Assembly (NCBI GenBank): GCA_000733355.1
Contig: JNVV01000026.1
Coordinates: forward strand, 433,612-497,611
Length of the DNA: 64,000 bases
Direction: 5' to 3'
Source: Falciphora oryzae
Taxonomy: Eukaryota > Ascomycota > Sordariomycetes > Magnaporthales > Magnaporthaceae
Below the pieces are notes generated by a model. It was not told the DNA's origin, did no database searches, and saw only the letters and a program-made list of their open reading frames with translations. How positions within the stretch are numbered: position 1 is the first letter of the stretch; the number at the start of each line of letters is the position of its first letter. Below, piece after piece: positions 39,559-51,166 of the stretch. A program made the translations under genes and the position numbers.

Positions 39559-42500
39559 CGGGGAAGGGGTATCCTATGGCTGAAATCACAACAAAAAAAG
39601 ACAAACTCGCGGATCACCCGGGGCGGGGAACGGGGCCGGCGGGCAGAGCGACAAGAGGGGCCGTCGAGAGGGCGGAGAGACGGGCTGGGACCGAGCCCGA
39701 TGGCGTAAGAGAGAGAGAGGGAGAGTCGTTGCCTGCTGGTTAAAGCAAGGCCGAGGGGGCCTATCTTGTGATCATTTGGGCTTCGCAGCGGCGGGACGAA
39801 GCCGGCGCCAAAGACGAGCAGATGCGTTCCAGAGAGCCCAGCTGCCCAAACCGGGAGAGTCGTGGGGTCGTCACCGAGGCAGGAGGCGATGTGTTTGTTT
39901 GGGAGAGGATCAGGATCTAGCTGGGGGAGGCAGGCGAGAGAAAATTACGGGGATTGAATTCGTCCTAGCCGTCGGGAGCCGGTGCGAGGGCGACCAAAGC
40001 CACCCGCGGTGCCGTAGTTTTGGGGGCGCACGCCGGATCCTACGCCTCGCTCGCAGTTTCTTGCCGTTGGTTCGGATTCCAATGGCCTCGGGCGGCGACG
40101 GCGGCCTAGATAGCGTTGCTGCTTGGACGTCGCCGTTGCGTGCTGGGTCCGTCCAGGCCCCCTCGCGGGAAAAGCGGGCGGGGCTCGATGGGATGCGGCG
40201 CCTTCAATTTTTTTTTTTTTTCTCTAATTTTTTGTCCTTCGACTTCACTCGCTCCGTCGAAACGTCGATGGCGGGGATGGCGGAATGAGGTGGAAAAAGA
40301 GAGGCCCCGATCGGATGTGGATCGTCGGTTTGCGGTTCTGCGGACGGCAGCGGTAATTAACTGGAGTGACTGGAGCGGGTTTGAAAGGCTGGCCTCCCCA
40401 CCACAGTGGGTGCCGGTGTTGCAGCGACGCACCACCAAAGGACAGCCCAGCAAGGTGCGTCGCCGGTGCAAAGTGGGCGGGTGGGCGAGTGGGCGAGTGG
40501 GTGGGTGATTGGGTTTTGCCAGGGACCAGGGGCTAGGGGAGGGAGGGGAATGCAGGGCACGTTGACAGGGAACTCCGCTGTGACTGGCGGTGGGCTGGTG
40601 CCGCCGGGGGGGCGATTGGCCAGGGAAGCACTCCCACGGGCACCAAGCCGGGCATGGAAAACCGCAGATGGCGCTCTTGCGGCGCAGCTGAGGCGCTGGG
40701 GCAGACGGCCTGCGGACTCCCAAGAGGCGACCCGTGGTCAAAGGGTGGTGGGCGCCTGCAGGAATAGCGTCGCTGCGACATGCACGCCAAGTACCGGTAA
40801 TCCGCCCGTCCTGCCCTCCCTCGCCCAACACTCGTTCGAATCCTCGCTGCAGCCGCATGGAGCACACACATGGGCCTGATTGCGTGGCAGGGCTTGCTGA
40901 CCTGACCTCTTGGCGCCCATTCCAGTCACTCGCTGTCAAACGGTACATATCTCAGGCGAGCCCAGCGAATGAGTCCAAAGGCTCAATCATGGCGCTGCTG
41001 GTTGGCCGCCGCTGCTGCCAGGGAGTGCATGGCCGTGGGTGCTTTCTGCTCTCACCTGCATCAACGGTGCATGTCGCGGCAACATTAAAGACACCTGTCG
41101 GCACAACCTAGCCTAGTCTCTCCCGCCGCCCGGCTGCAGAGTCACCGCCCGTTCCCATCGTCAGCCGGCCCCTCAGTCAATCATTTCAAGGCGGCGACTC
41201 ACACAGACTCCAATGAAATACAAACAACCCCCCACAACCTCCATCAAACTTAAATCCGCCTCTCTCCCACCAACGCACAGCGCACACCGTAGCCTCACAC
41301 ATGTCTTGCCTACGGGAGAAAAAAAAAACACAGCTTGGGGACGGCGCCTTTCGGGCGGTGGACAATGGATGATCGACACGCAAGAGGTAAGACAAAGAGC
41401 CAGGCAGGGTCAAGCGGGCCAACAGGGTCGGGTCCAGAAACGGACTGAATGGGTTGCCATGTCAGCCCGTGTCTCAACTCTCAAGCCCACCCACCCTCCC
41501 ACACGCAAGGAGCTCGACGCTACCCTCCCTCGGCCGCCTTAGTGGCTGCGTGCCGTCCATTCCAGCAAAGCCGCCAGTTGTCACCCGTCATCCTGGCCGG
41601 CCGCAGGTAACGGGTATTGTTTCCCCAAACGTAGAAAGAGACCCTCCATTGCGGGATATTGGAAACACTTATGGGGCTGTGATGGTGGTGTGCGGGCGGG
41701 TGATATTTGATGTGGCGCCCGCCTGGCTGCCCGGGGTTGAATATCGCTTGCTTTGCTGATGAACAAAAGGTACTTTCTAGGCAAGGGAATGAGCCTAGGA
41801 ACTAACGGGCCCGACGTCACCGGCTAGAAAAACTCCGCGATGCCCAGCTGTCTGAACCTTGCTGCCCAAGAAAAAGCGGATTGGGTAAAGAAACGCGGCA
41901 AGGAATATCAGCAATGAACGGCACAATCAAGATGCAAGCACGATACCAATCCAGATTAATTGATGTGACTGTGGCAGGACCGCCGCCGCTGCCCGCCGCC
42001 ACTGCACACATCCCTCCCATCCACACTCGCTGTAACCGCTTGGCGCTGTTCGCCCGCCGTTTACCCTCGCCAGGGTCAAAGGGGCACTGCAGGGGGGTTA
42101 AAAAGGCACCCAACACCCGCCCAGTCTTTCTGCCTTCCGGTCCGAAAATTTTTCCATCCTCGGGGATGGGGGACCGCTATCTAATCCTCCCACATGCAGT
42201 GTCCCGAAGAATGGCGAGTCCTCTCAAGGACATTTCTTTACTGCCTCTCCTTTCGTACGCCACCGTGGCTTGGCGGCTCACCTATGGGAGGCGGCGGCCC
42301 TGAAGTTCCGTGCATCAAAACACCGTATAAAAACCGCCGATAATAGAGATACGACGCTGGGCCGGGGTCCGTCCCTGGAGGACATGGCCGGGCGCTTCGG
42401 AGAAGTGGACATGCCTGCCGGAGGACCTTGCTGCTTCCGTAATCTTCCTTCTCATTCCCTTCAAGCTCTGCCTCCTATCTCTCTATCCTGCCTCTTGCAG

Positions 42501-43126
42501 TCGCCTAAACATACACACCTACGGACCGCAGGTTTGAGGCGAGCAGCGCGGGAGGGTGCGTTGATGCCAAAGGCCAGCTGGTCTCGCCGGTTTGTGGCAC
42601 ACACACACCTACGTATACATCCGTTCCCACCGGGGTCACGGGAAGACTCACCTCGCCGATAACGTCAGCTGGCGGGTGGATGGGGAGAGGCGGCGCCGTT
42701 AAATGGCTCGTAACGACTTACACCGTGCCTGGAGGGTCCCCGATTATGGTTGCATATTACCATGTGTTTTTCTTTTCTGTCCCACATTCCAGCTTCCATG
42801 GTGCGCAAAGTTGCATCCAACCACGGCCGCCTTTGCAATGGGGAGCTGAGAAACGAGGACGCACACGGCCGGACGCCGGCTCCTTAGCTTCCATGCGTGC
42901 CATGCTACACTCTGTTCTCTTCTTCCACTCAGGAAGCATGTCCCGCTGGTGTGTTGAAGTCAACCGCCACGCATGCCCTGCCGGTATTGGCTGATCGGCT
43001 TGCAGGCTGTCGATCCGCCTGACATGTTTTCATGCAGAAACCTGGCGAAAAGCAAGGTGACACGAGGCGAAGTGGAAGAAGGAGACGTGCATTGGCTGCG
43101 GCTAAGATGAACAATACGAGAAAGCG

Positions 43127-43159
<33 letters not shown>

Positions 43160-44228
43160 CAGGCCACACTGCCGCCAAAATTGTCCGTCCTCTTGCAACC
43201 AACGACTCCAAGCAAAAAGGCCAAGCTGGACAAAGAAAAGCAGGCACGAATACGGGCTAGATAGGTGTAGATTTCGGTGCTGTCAGGTAATAAACGACAT
43301 CAAGGTCTCGATAGAGCCCTGAAACACGCTGCTCCCCCGTATCTTTCCTTGGATCCTGGGCCCCGTTTCGGATCTGCATTTGGTGGCCACCTAGACGGCA
43401 CGGCAGTCTGCGGCAAATGGATAAACGTGAGGCCGATCTGGATGCATCACTGACGCAAACGCCGAACTCAGCTGAGGCTCTGGGCTCCTGTCGTGTTCCT
43501 GCAAAAAGTACCATTTCTGCCAAGCCGGCCCGGCCTGGCAGGGGATCGTCAACCCGGCGGCACTGCGGCACGGAGATCCCTCAAAACACCCGCCGCATCC
43601 GAAGAGGATTTGAGTGTACACCGTGCCATCGTGCCGATCCCAAACTCCCAGCCAAGGCCAAATCCGCTCCGATCAGTCCGAAAATTACCAGGTGGTCAAT
43701 AGGACGTAGTCTGTAGACTTGTCAGAAAATGCAGGAGCAAGACACAGCCAGGGGCGCAAAGCAATAGCTCGCCAACCTTTCACCGCTGCCGGGCGGAATT
43801 GCAAGTCGGCTAGTTTGGGAGTATGTCAGCTTCAAATGATGGACCGCTGCTTCCACCTGTAGCAGGAAGCCGCGGTGAGTAGTGAGCCGATTAGTATCAA
43901 TCTTCCTCGGCACCAAAATTGAGACAGCAAACGGGGAGCTTTGTCATCTCAGAGTGTAGGCCAGGTGGTGGAGAGTGCCTCCGTGTCGTGGGGGAAATAG
44001 TACGCAGGGCGGATGGAGGATCGTCGAACCAAGTCACTTTACGTGCTGGTGCTGCCCATCTGCTTCTTGCTTCACTTCGTGAACATGTTCGCGCGCAGAA
44101 ACCACGATGCCATAACCTTTCCGTTTTGTAAATTCCATGGCTGGGCAAGCCTAGTTTTCAAAGCAAGCCTGAACTCCAATTCACATGCCCCAAAGAAGAA
44201 ATTCCCGAATCGTCGTTGTTCGTTTCGC
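39559..44228. other. Intergenic, 4.7 kb
   Basis: Contains the CT/GA-rich 5' leader and promoter of OGT (39559 to about 40300) and the 3' side of RPL12. An A31 tract lies at 43127-43157. No gene is supported; open frames on both strands lack family features. Confidence 0.5.
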
Positions 44229-45130
44229 TTACTCCTCCGGGACTATGGGTGCGCGTGACGTCCGTGGTTAGCAGGCACGCCCACAGGGCCTTTCGATGGA
44301 CCTGCGCGGAGGCACAGGCATAAACTCGAGGTCCACAGGGGCGAAACTCACTATCAATCTCTCCAGCGTCAATGGCCTCGGTGATTTCACGCGGGCTCTT
44401 GCCGTCAACCTGGCAGCCGACGCTGAATGCGGTACCCAGAATCTCCTTGACGCAACCCTTCAGATCCTTGGAGTACGACTTGAACTTCATCGTCCTTGCG
44501 ATCTCAATGACCTCGTCGATCGTGATGGACTTGTTGTGCTTGATGTTCTTCTCCTTTTTCCGGTCCCGCGGGGGCTCCTTCAGGGCCTTGATGATCAGGG
44601 ACGACGCAGTCGGGACAACCGAGACGGCGGCTTGACGGTTCTGGATCGTGAGCTTGACGGTGACGCGGAGACCCTTCTGTATTCGGGCAAAGAAATCCGT
44701 GGTAAGCGCTTATTCCAGTGCAAGCGAGAAGGCACAGGTCCCCCAGGAGCCCGTGCATGCACGCAAGAGAACGGAAGGGGTCGTCGTTCGTACCCAGTCG
44801 CCGGTCGCCTTGGCGATATCTTCTCCGACCTTCTTGGGCGACAGGCCCAGAGGACCGATCTTGGGAGCCAGCGCCGACGAGGCACCGACCTCACCGCCGG
44901 TGGCGCGGAGGGTGCTGTATTTCGAGTTCGCCGTCAGTCCAATTCGCCGTCGTCGCAAGGCGCCCGCCCACCATCGCCGCCCGCGCGCCCAGAGGATATC
45001 GCGAAGGGTCGGTGTTGTCGTACATCACCTTAACCTCATTGGGGTCGAACTTGGGAGCTGTAGACGGATCGAATTAGCAAGACAGTCAAACGGTCTCATG
45101 GCAAGTTCAATGAGCGTCTCACGTACGCAT
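44229..45130 (-). CDS. rpl12: 60S ribosomal protein L12 (uL11)
   Basis: Five exons: 45127-45130, 45024-45057, 44794-44914, 44352-44676 and 44229-44242. They total 498 nt, giving exactly 165 aa, the usual eukaryotic L12 length. The protein starts [20 protein letters not shown] and contains the invariant [20 protein letters not shown] in the rRNA-binding N-domain. It ends GEIDIPEE. uL11 forms the base of the ribosomal stalk with 25/28S rRNA and P0, the GTPase-associated centre. The first exon is only ATG plus one base and the last exon only 14 nt, so short-exon prediction tools may miss both ends. Introns are 69, 109, 117 and 109 bp with GTACGT, GTACGA, GTACGA and GTGAGT donors. It lies in tandem with SMC1, whose stop codon is 522 bp upstream. 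Confidence 0.95.
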
Positions 45131-45651
45131 TTTGACGGCTATTCGGTTGGTGACAGAGGCTTGCTGGAAGTTCGAAAGGGAGGATTGTCGCCGTTTTCAA
45201 GAAAAACCAAGCCCGCCGCGGATGAATTAAAATTCGTGTGGGATTTCGACTCAGGGCAAGTGCGTCGGTGGGGGTTGCCGTCTTTGCGGGACCAGTCATA
45301 ACGTAAGCAGGGAGGGAGCGCCACATTGCCTCCAGCGGATTGTCCAGCACGTGGATATCACGTGGACCAACGGAGCAAAGCCTGTCTGTCGGATTGGCCA
45401 CAAATGAACTGCCGATAGCTGGGTAAGGCGGGCGGAGCCCAGGAGCGGGTTCTTAGGTATAAAAAATGTGTCTACGGAAGGTAAAATGCGACAGAACCTC
45501 CGTGGTATTCACACCAAGACTGAAATAAACAGGCGTCACTAGCAATAGTCGCGTATAATAAACAAATAAGGATAGCCCCAGGCGCCATCAACAACTCCAG
45601 AGCCAACCCGCGCGAAGAAAGTGCCCAAGAACATCGACATGCCCCCACGAA
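45131..45651. other. RPL12 promoter / SMC1 3' region
   Basis: About 520 bp between two genes on the same strand. It must contain the SMC1 polyadenylation region and the RPL12 promoter. No distinct motif that I can name with confidence. Confidence 0.5.
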
Positions 45652-48600
45652 TCATTGGTATTTGCGAAGCTAGAGAGATTATCACGATTAGCAATTGAGA
45701 GAGGTCGTCAGGGAAAGGGGGGAAGCTCACATCAAGAGTTAGAGTCCGTGAACTGTTCACGTCCTGGTCTCGGTATACGCCGACAAGACTCTCGCTGTCC
45801 TGGAACAGTCCAGGCTTCAGGGAGATGACGATAAACTGCATGCCTGGCCCGGCGTGCTCGCGAATGTATTTCTTGATCTTGTCGACGTTGGCATTGTCCA
45901 AGGCGGCGTCGACCTCGTCGAGCACGAAGAAAGGACTAGGCTGGTAGCTGTGGATCGCGAAGAGCAGCGCCATGGCGGCCATAGTCTTCTCGCCGCCGGA
46001 CAAGTGGTCCATATCTCTGAAGCGCTTCAGCGGCGGCATGGCGTGATACTTGATGCCAGACAGATACGGCGTCTCGGTGTCCTCCTCCATGTCGAGATAG
46101 GCCTGGCCACCAATAGGGTAGGCCTCGGACCGGGTAAGCTCCTTGTAGACGTGTGTGATTTGTTGTTGGATGTGCTTGAACGCCTTGTCGAACAGCTCAA
46201 ACCTCTTTGCCTTGACTTCGTTGAAGGCGTCCTGGGCGGAGTTCCAGGCGGCCTTGGACGTCTGGAACTCCTGTTCGACCTGCTTGAGGCGAGTCTCGAC
46301 AGTCTCGAGTCGCTCGACGGCGCGCATGTTGGGGTTCGACTTCTCGAGTTCGGAGTTGAGGTCCGAGATCTTACGCTCGAGGATCTCCTCTACACCGTCC
46401 TCATCAGACTGTTCATGGTAATTGTCAGCTTGGTACATGCCCCCTCAAGTTGAACGTGAAATACTCACGTTCTTGTATTCCTCAGGCAGACCGTCGTAGT
46501 CAACCTCGATTCCATGATCGTCCATGGCGGCCTCCATCATGGCGTCGTCACCTTCATCCACGTCCATGGCGTCCGCATCCGGGTTCAGAAGGTTGTCCTC
46601 ATTGGGCAGATCGTCGAGCGAGCCGTGCTTCAGCGGTATCTGGATCTGCTCGATCTTGCATTTCCGCAGGAGCGAGAACTTGAGTGCACTGTTCTTCTGC
46701 ACCTCCGTCTCCAGAGCATCGATCTCCTTTTGCCTCGCGTCGATTTCTTTGCTTCTGCTCTGCACCTCGGCCCTCGCTTCTTGGACCTTGGCAACCTTGC
46801 GCTGGTGGTCCTCCTTGACTTCTTCGAGAGCTTCCTGCAGGGCGGTCAGCTCATCGCGCAGGCTTTCCAGGTTCTCGTTGACGGTTGCCTCCTGCTGCCT
46901 GTAGTTCTCGATATCTCTCTGGAGGCGCTCGAGCGTCTCCTGTAGGTCGTGCAACCTCTTCTCCGTATTGCTCAGTCGGTTTGTCTCGAAGCTGAGGGCA
47001 GAAGTCACCCGCTGTTTCTGGACCTCGAACTTGTTACGTTCTGCCGCAGCCTGAGACTCCAGGCTACCCTTCTGCGCCTCGTACTCGCGGATATCCGTGT
47101 ACCCGAGCCTCTGGCAAAAGCTGCCGAAGATGGCGTCTTCGACAGCGGCTATAGCGTCCTTGAACTGTGCGAGTTTCTGTCGCGACTGCTCCAGTTCACC
47201 GGATTTTTCCTCGAACTTGGACCGCCATTTTCCGTACTCGCTCTCGGCATTGTCCAGCTCTTTGCGCTTGCTCTCCAGATTTTTGCGGAGCGCGTTGAGC
47301 TCTGCTCGATCATTCTTGAGAGCCCGCTCGAGCATGGAGAGTTCTTCCCTGATGTAGTCGGTATCGCGCAACTCCGAGTCACGACGCCGCAGCTCCTCGA
47401 GTTGGTTCTGGAACTCCCTGACCATCTCTTGAAGGTGCTGAACATCTTGCTCGTCGAACCGGCGCCTGCCCCCCTTGTTATTGTCGTTCGAGCGACCGCC
47501 CGTCATCAGACCGCCCTTGTGGATGAGCTTGCCGTCCAGCGTCACGGCTTTGACAGCGAATTTCTCGTCATAGCAGATCGTCTTGGCGATATCAAAGGTG
47601 TCGCACACGATAGAGCTACCACAGGCGTATGCCATGGCACGCTCGACGGACGGGTCGAAATCGATGGTGTCGATCACCAGACGAACGCCGGGCTTGCCCT
47701 TGAGAGCCGAGAAGGGAGTGGTTGCCTTGATGTTGTCCAGGGGGATGAAGTGCATGCGGGGCAACCGTTGCTTCTTGAGGTAGTCCAGACATTCGTCAAC
47801 CACCTTGTTGGTTTCGACCACAATGGTATCAAAGTCGTGACCTAGGGCTGTGTCGACAGCTTCGGTGTATTTCTTCTGCTTGGGCTTGCAGAGCTCGCCG
47901 ACCCGGCCCTTCACACCGGGGTAGAGCTGCTTCAGCCTAGCCAGGGTCTCCTTCCTGTCCCTCTCCTTAGCACTCTGATGTCTGCCCGCCGTAGCCTCTG
48001 AGAGCTTCGCCGCAGCCTGCTGGAGCTTCTCCTCAATCTCGGTGCGCGACTGCCGGATTCTCGTCTTCTCCGATTGCGAAGTGTTGAAGGCCTTCTTCTT
48101 CTCTTCGATCTCGGTGGCCCGTTCACGCTCCGAAATTTGCAGCGATTCCGCCGTCTTCTCGATGGATTTCACCTCCGCCTGCAGCTTCTCCACCACCGAG
48201 CCTGAGACATCGACTTTGCTCTGGAGGCTGTTGAATGTTACCTCGTCGCCTTTGAGCTGTCTGGCAAGCTGCTCCATCTTGACCTTGTTCTCGGCAACCT
48301 TGGCGTCGGCTTGGCGCCGTAGTGTGTCGTATTCTTTTCGGTCGGCCTCGCTCAGTTCCTTGCCTTGGTGCTTGAGCTTCTCTTTCCACTGCGCCTCGAA
48401 AAGCTTCTCGTCCTTCTCCACCTTGGCCAGCTCCCTTGTGTGCTTCTGGACCGCCTCAGCCTGCTCGTCGCGCACCTTGGTCAGGTTCTCAAGGTGTTTA
48501 TTCCGAACCTCGGCGCTGTTGACGCTCTCCCGAACCTTGGTCTGGATTGGGATTAGGCTATTCTCCTCGTCCTCGATCTGCTTCTCCTTCTCCTTGATTG

Positions 48601-49708
48601 TCCTTTCGATCTTGCCCGCCTTGCGGCCAACAGTCGCCTGATCCTTCATGGCGGCTTCCAGCTGTTTTTGAAAGGTATCCATATTGCGTCGAAATTCCTT
48701 GAGGTTCTCGTGGTGTTCCTGGATTTTGTCATTCGAGTCGTCCATGATACGCTGGTAGTGGTATAGCCTCCAGAGGATCTGCATCACTATGGCCTCGTCC
48801 CGCTCCTCGGTTTTCTTTTGAAATTCCTCGGCCTCCCTTTTCTGCTCCTGGTACTGTTTTATTTCCGAGTTGATGCCCCGCCTCCGATGGAGCATGAACG
48901 CCTGGTTCTCCGAAGCCTGCTCTAGGTCCGCCTTGAGCCTCTCGTACTCGGCCTTGTACTCGAGACTGCCGGAGATCTGCTCGATGAGGCGAGTGAGGTC
49001 TTGGGGCGACTGGGCGGCAATGGCCTCGACGTCGCCCTGGAAGACGAGGAAGTTGCGGGCCTTGATCAGAATGTTCTCGTCCTCGAGGGCCTGGTTGTAC
49101 GCCTGGGAGGTTACGACGCGGTCGTTGATGCGGTACTCGCTGGTTCCCTGGTTCGTGATGGATCGTTTCCACCTCTGTTCGTCACCTGCGTCGTCCTCGT
49201 ACACGGCCATGACCCACGCGGTCTTGGGGTCGCCTCGCGACGCCCGCGAGGACTCGTCACCACCGTTCTGGGCGCCATTGGAGTGGCCGTTGGTCTCTGG
49301 TGTTCCTGCGGAGCCGTCCTCTTTGATCTTGGACGTCTTCATGACACGGCCACGGTAGACGAGGTCTTTCAGGTGGGTCGACCGCAGGTGGCTCGATTTG
49401 ATGCCCAGCACGAAGGAGATGGCGTCCATCCTAGAGTCGCGTCAGCACCGCAAGGTCGAAGCAATGATGCGAGGCAAGACAGAAGAGGGGGTATCGCAAG
49501 TTTGCGCCTTACGAGTTGGATTTGCCCGAGCCATTGGGTCCGATGATGGATGTGAAGTACGAATCACCAAAAAGGAGTGTGTGGTGGCCCTTGTAGGACT
49601 TGAAGTCTATTGCGCCAGATCAGCGCGTGCCGTTCCGCAGTCGAGGGCAGAGCTGGGAGGGAGAGGGGACGGCCTACTGGAGAGCTCCAACCGAAGCAGT
49701 TTCCCCAT
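45652..49708 (-). CDS. smc1: Structural maintenance of chromosomes protein 1 (cohesin SMC1)
   Basis: Five exons: 49678-49708, 49513-49606, 46469-49430, 45731-46408 and 45652-45669, coding 1260 aa, the expected SMC1 length. The N-terminal head has Walker A GPNGSGKS (residues 33-40) within YFTSIIGPNGSGKSNSMDAI. Two long coiled coils flank a hinge, which ends near the glycine-rich GGLMTGG. The C-terminal head has the ABC signature LSGGEK (about 1165-1170) and Walker B FFVLDEVDAALD (about 1189-1200). The protein ends TLDLRKYQ. SMC1 pairs with SMC3 in cohesin, entrapping sister chromatids and acting in repair and loop formation. Introns are 71, 82, 60 and 61 bp. The first exon encodes only ten codons, MGKLLRLELS, and the last only five plus stop. 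The divergent neighbour is GPC1. Confidence 0.96.
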
Positions 49709-51166
49709 CTTGCAGATTCTGGTCGCGCCAGGACGCGACGACGACGGGGAGACGCGTAGGCTGCCCAGGCGAAGGGGTAGTTGGACTATTTGCGCAATAA
49801 GCGCCTCGAGATGGTGGACGTAGAGCCTCGGACGGAGGCGATCACGTTAAACTAGAGAGTTGGGCGGCGGAGTGGTCAGGAGCCGCCGTGTCGCATTTCG
49901 GTTGTTGGAGGCGCGCGATCGAGCGACCCAGAATTTACAATTTACGCGACGCCATCTCGTGGTTCGGCTTAGTTGGAGGGGAACAGCACCCATGCCTGCT
50001 ACCCACTGGCAAGGGGGTGCCCCAGTTTGGTAGGTGTGGCTGCGACCAGCTCGATCAGCTGTGGCTGGTGGCACAGACTGATGAACGTGCACGCGTTGAG
50101 AAGCCACATCTGTTGTGCAGGGGCCAGCCACTCCCTCACGCAATTCTCAAACACGTCGCGGAAGAACAGTGGAACAAAGTGGGTGCATATGTCATTTGTG
50201 GGGCCAACGTCGGGATGTGCAAGTTGGCTGAGATGGGAAAGTTGAGATGCTTCCGTTTTCAGCACTTCGATCTCATTGAAGCCTGGTGCTCCCAGCATGC
50301 TGCCGCTGAAGGGTCATCTCCGCCATGCCAGGTAGAGGCCACACAATCCAAGTTTGGGAGCATAAAGTCATGAAGTCTGCTAAACAGGCGGGGTGGTCTC
50401 ACGAATGACTCTGCACAGGATTCTGCCTTCTGCGGCTCGTCCAACCAGAGTGCAGTCCAGGGACACGCCCTGAGGAGCTGGGCTAGGGGGCGTCTGAGTC
50501 GCACTAGCACCTGCATATCAACGTCAACACCGCCCGAGGCCAAACGACGGCCTTGTGACGAAGCACCAGACGTGTGTGGCCCTCCCTCCTTCCAACTCTT
50601 TTGCGTCACCTGGCCTTCTAGCTTCCCATAGCACCTGGTCCTGCTTTGCTGTCTTGGTCCCCTTCCCAATAGCCGCGCACGCTGGCACGACAAGGCTGTG
50701 CTCCTGTGAACTCGCTCTCGCCATCGAGGACTTCGACCCCTAAACTCGTCTCGATACCGACTGTCACCTGGCACACCGACCTCCGGCTGCACCCCCACCT
50801 TCCGACCTCGAACCGTCTCACAAGCCTGAGCTGATCTTATACGGCGGACTCCCTCGACACACCTCGGTCGGCCTTTTCTCCTGGCTGCGCATATCCTCAA
50901 CAAAGGCCCCTACTGCCTACTTCATTTCAAAGGTGCTCTCTTGGCGGGCCCAGACGCTTGCGTCGTTCCCCGCTGGTTTTCTTTGTACCATCAAGGTGCC
51001 CATTTTTGCCTGGTAGGTATGACATCCGTCCAGAATCACCTTGGCTGCATAGCATTTAAGACGAACCTTCCAGGACTTCTTTATCTAACACCGTTACTTC
51101 GACCATCCCAATCTCACTAGCCGCTCCCCCAGCCCAGCACCAAACTCCAGACCACAGCCGTCAAAG
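49709..51166. other. Divergent intergenic region SMC1/GPC1
   Basis: 1.46 kb between divergent starts, so both promoters are here. The last ~350 bp before GPC1 is pyrimidine-rich, as expected for a 5' UTR. No third gene can be supported. Confidence 0.5.

Noticed and set aside
40828..40850. tRNA B-box-like TTCGAATCC
   Set aside because: The flanking bases do not form a T-stem and no A-box or acceptor stem fits.
46949..47845. 298-codon plus-strand frame within SMC1
   Set aside because: Antisense shadow of the SMC1 coiled coil, which is unambiguous on the other strand.
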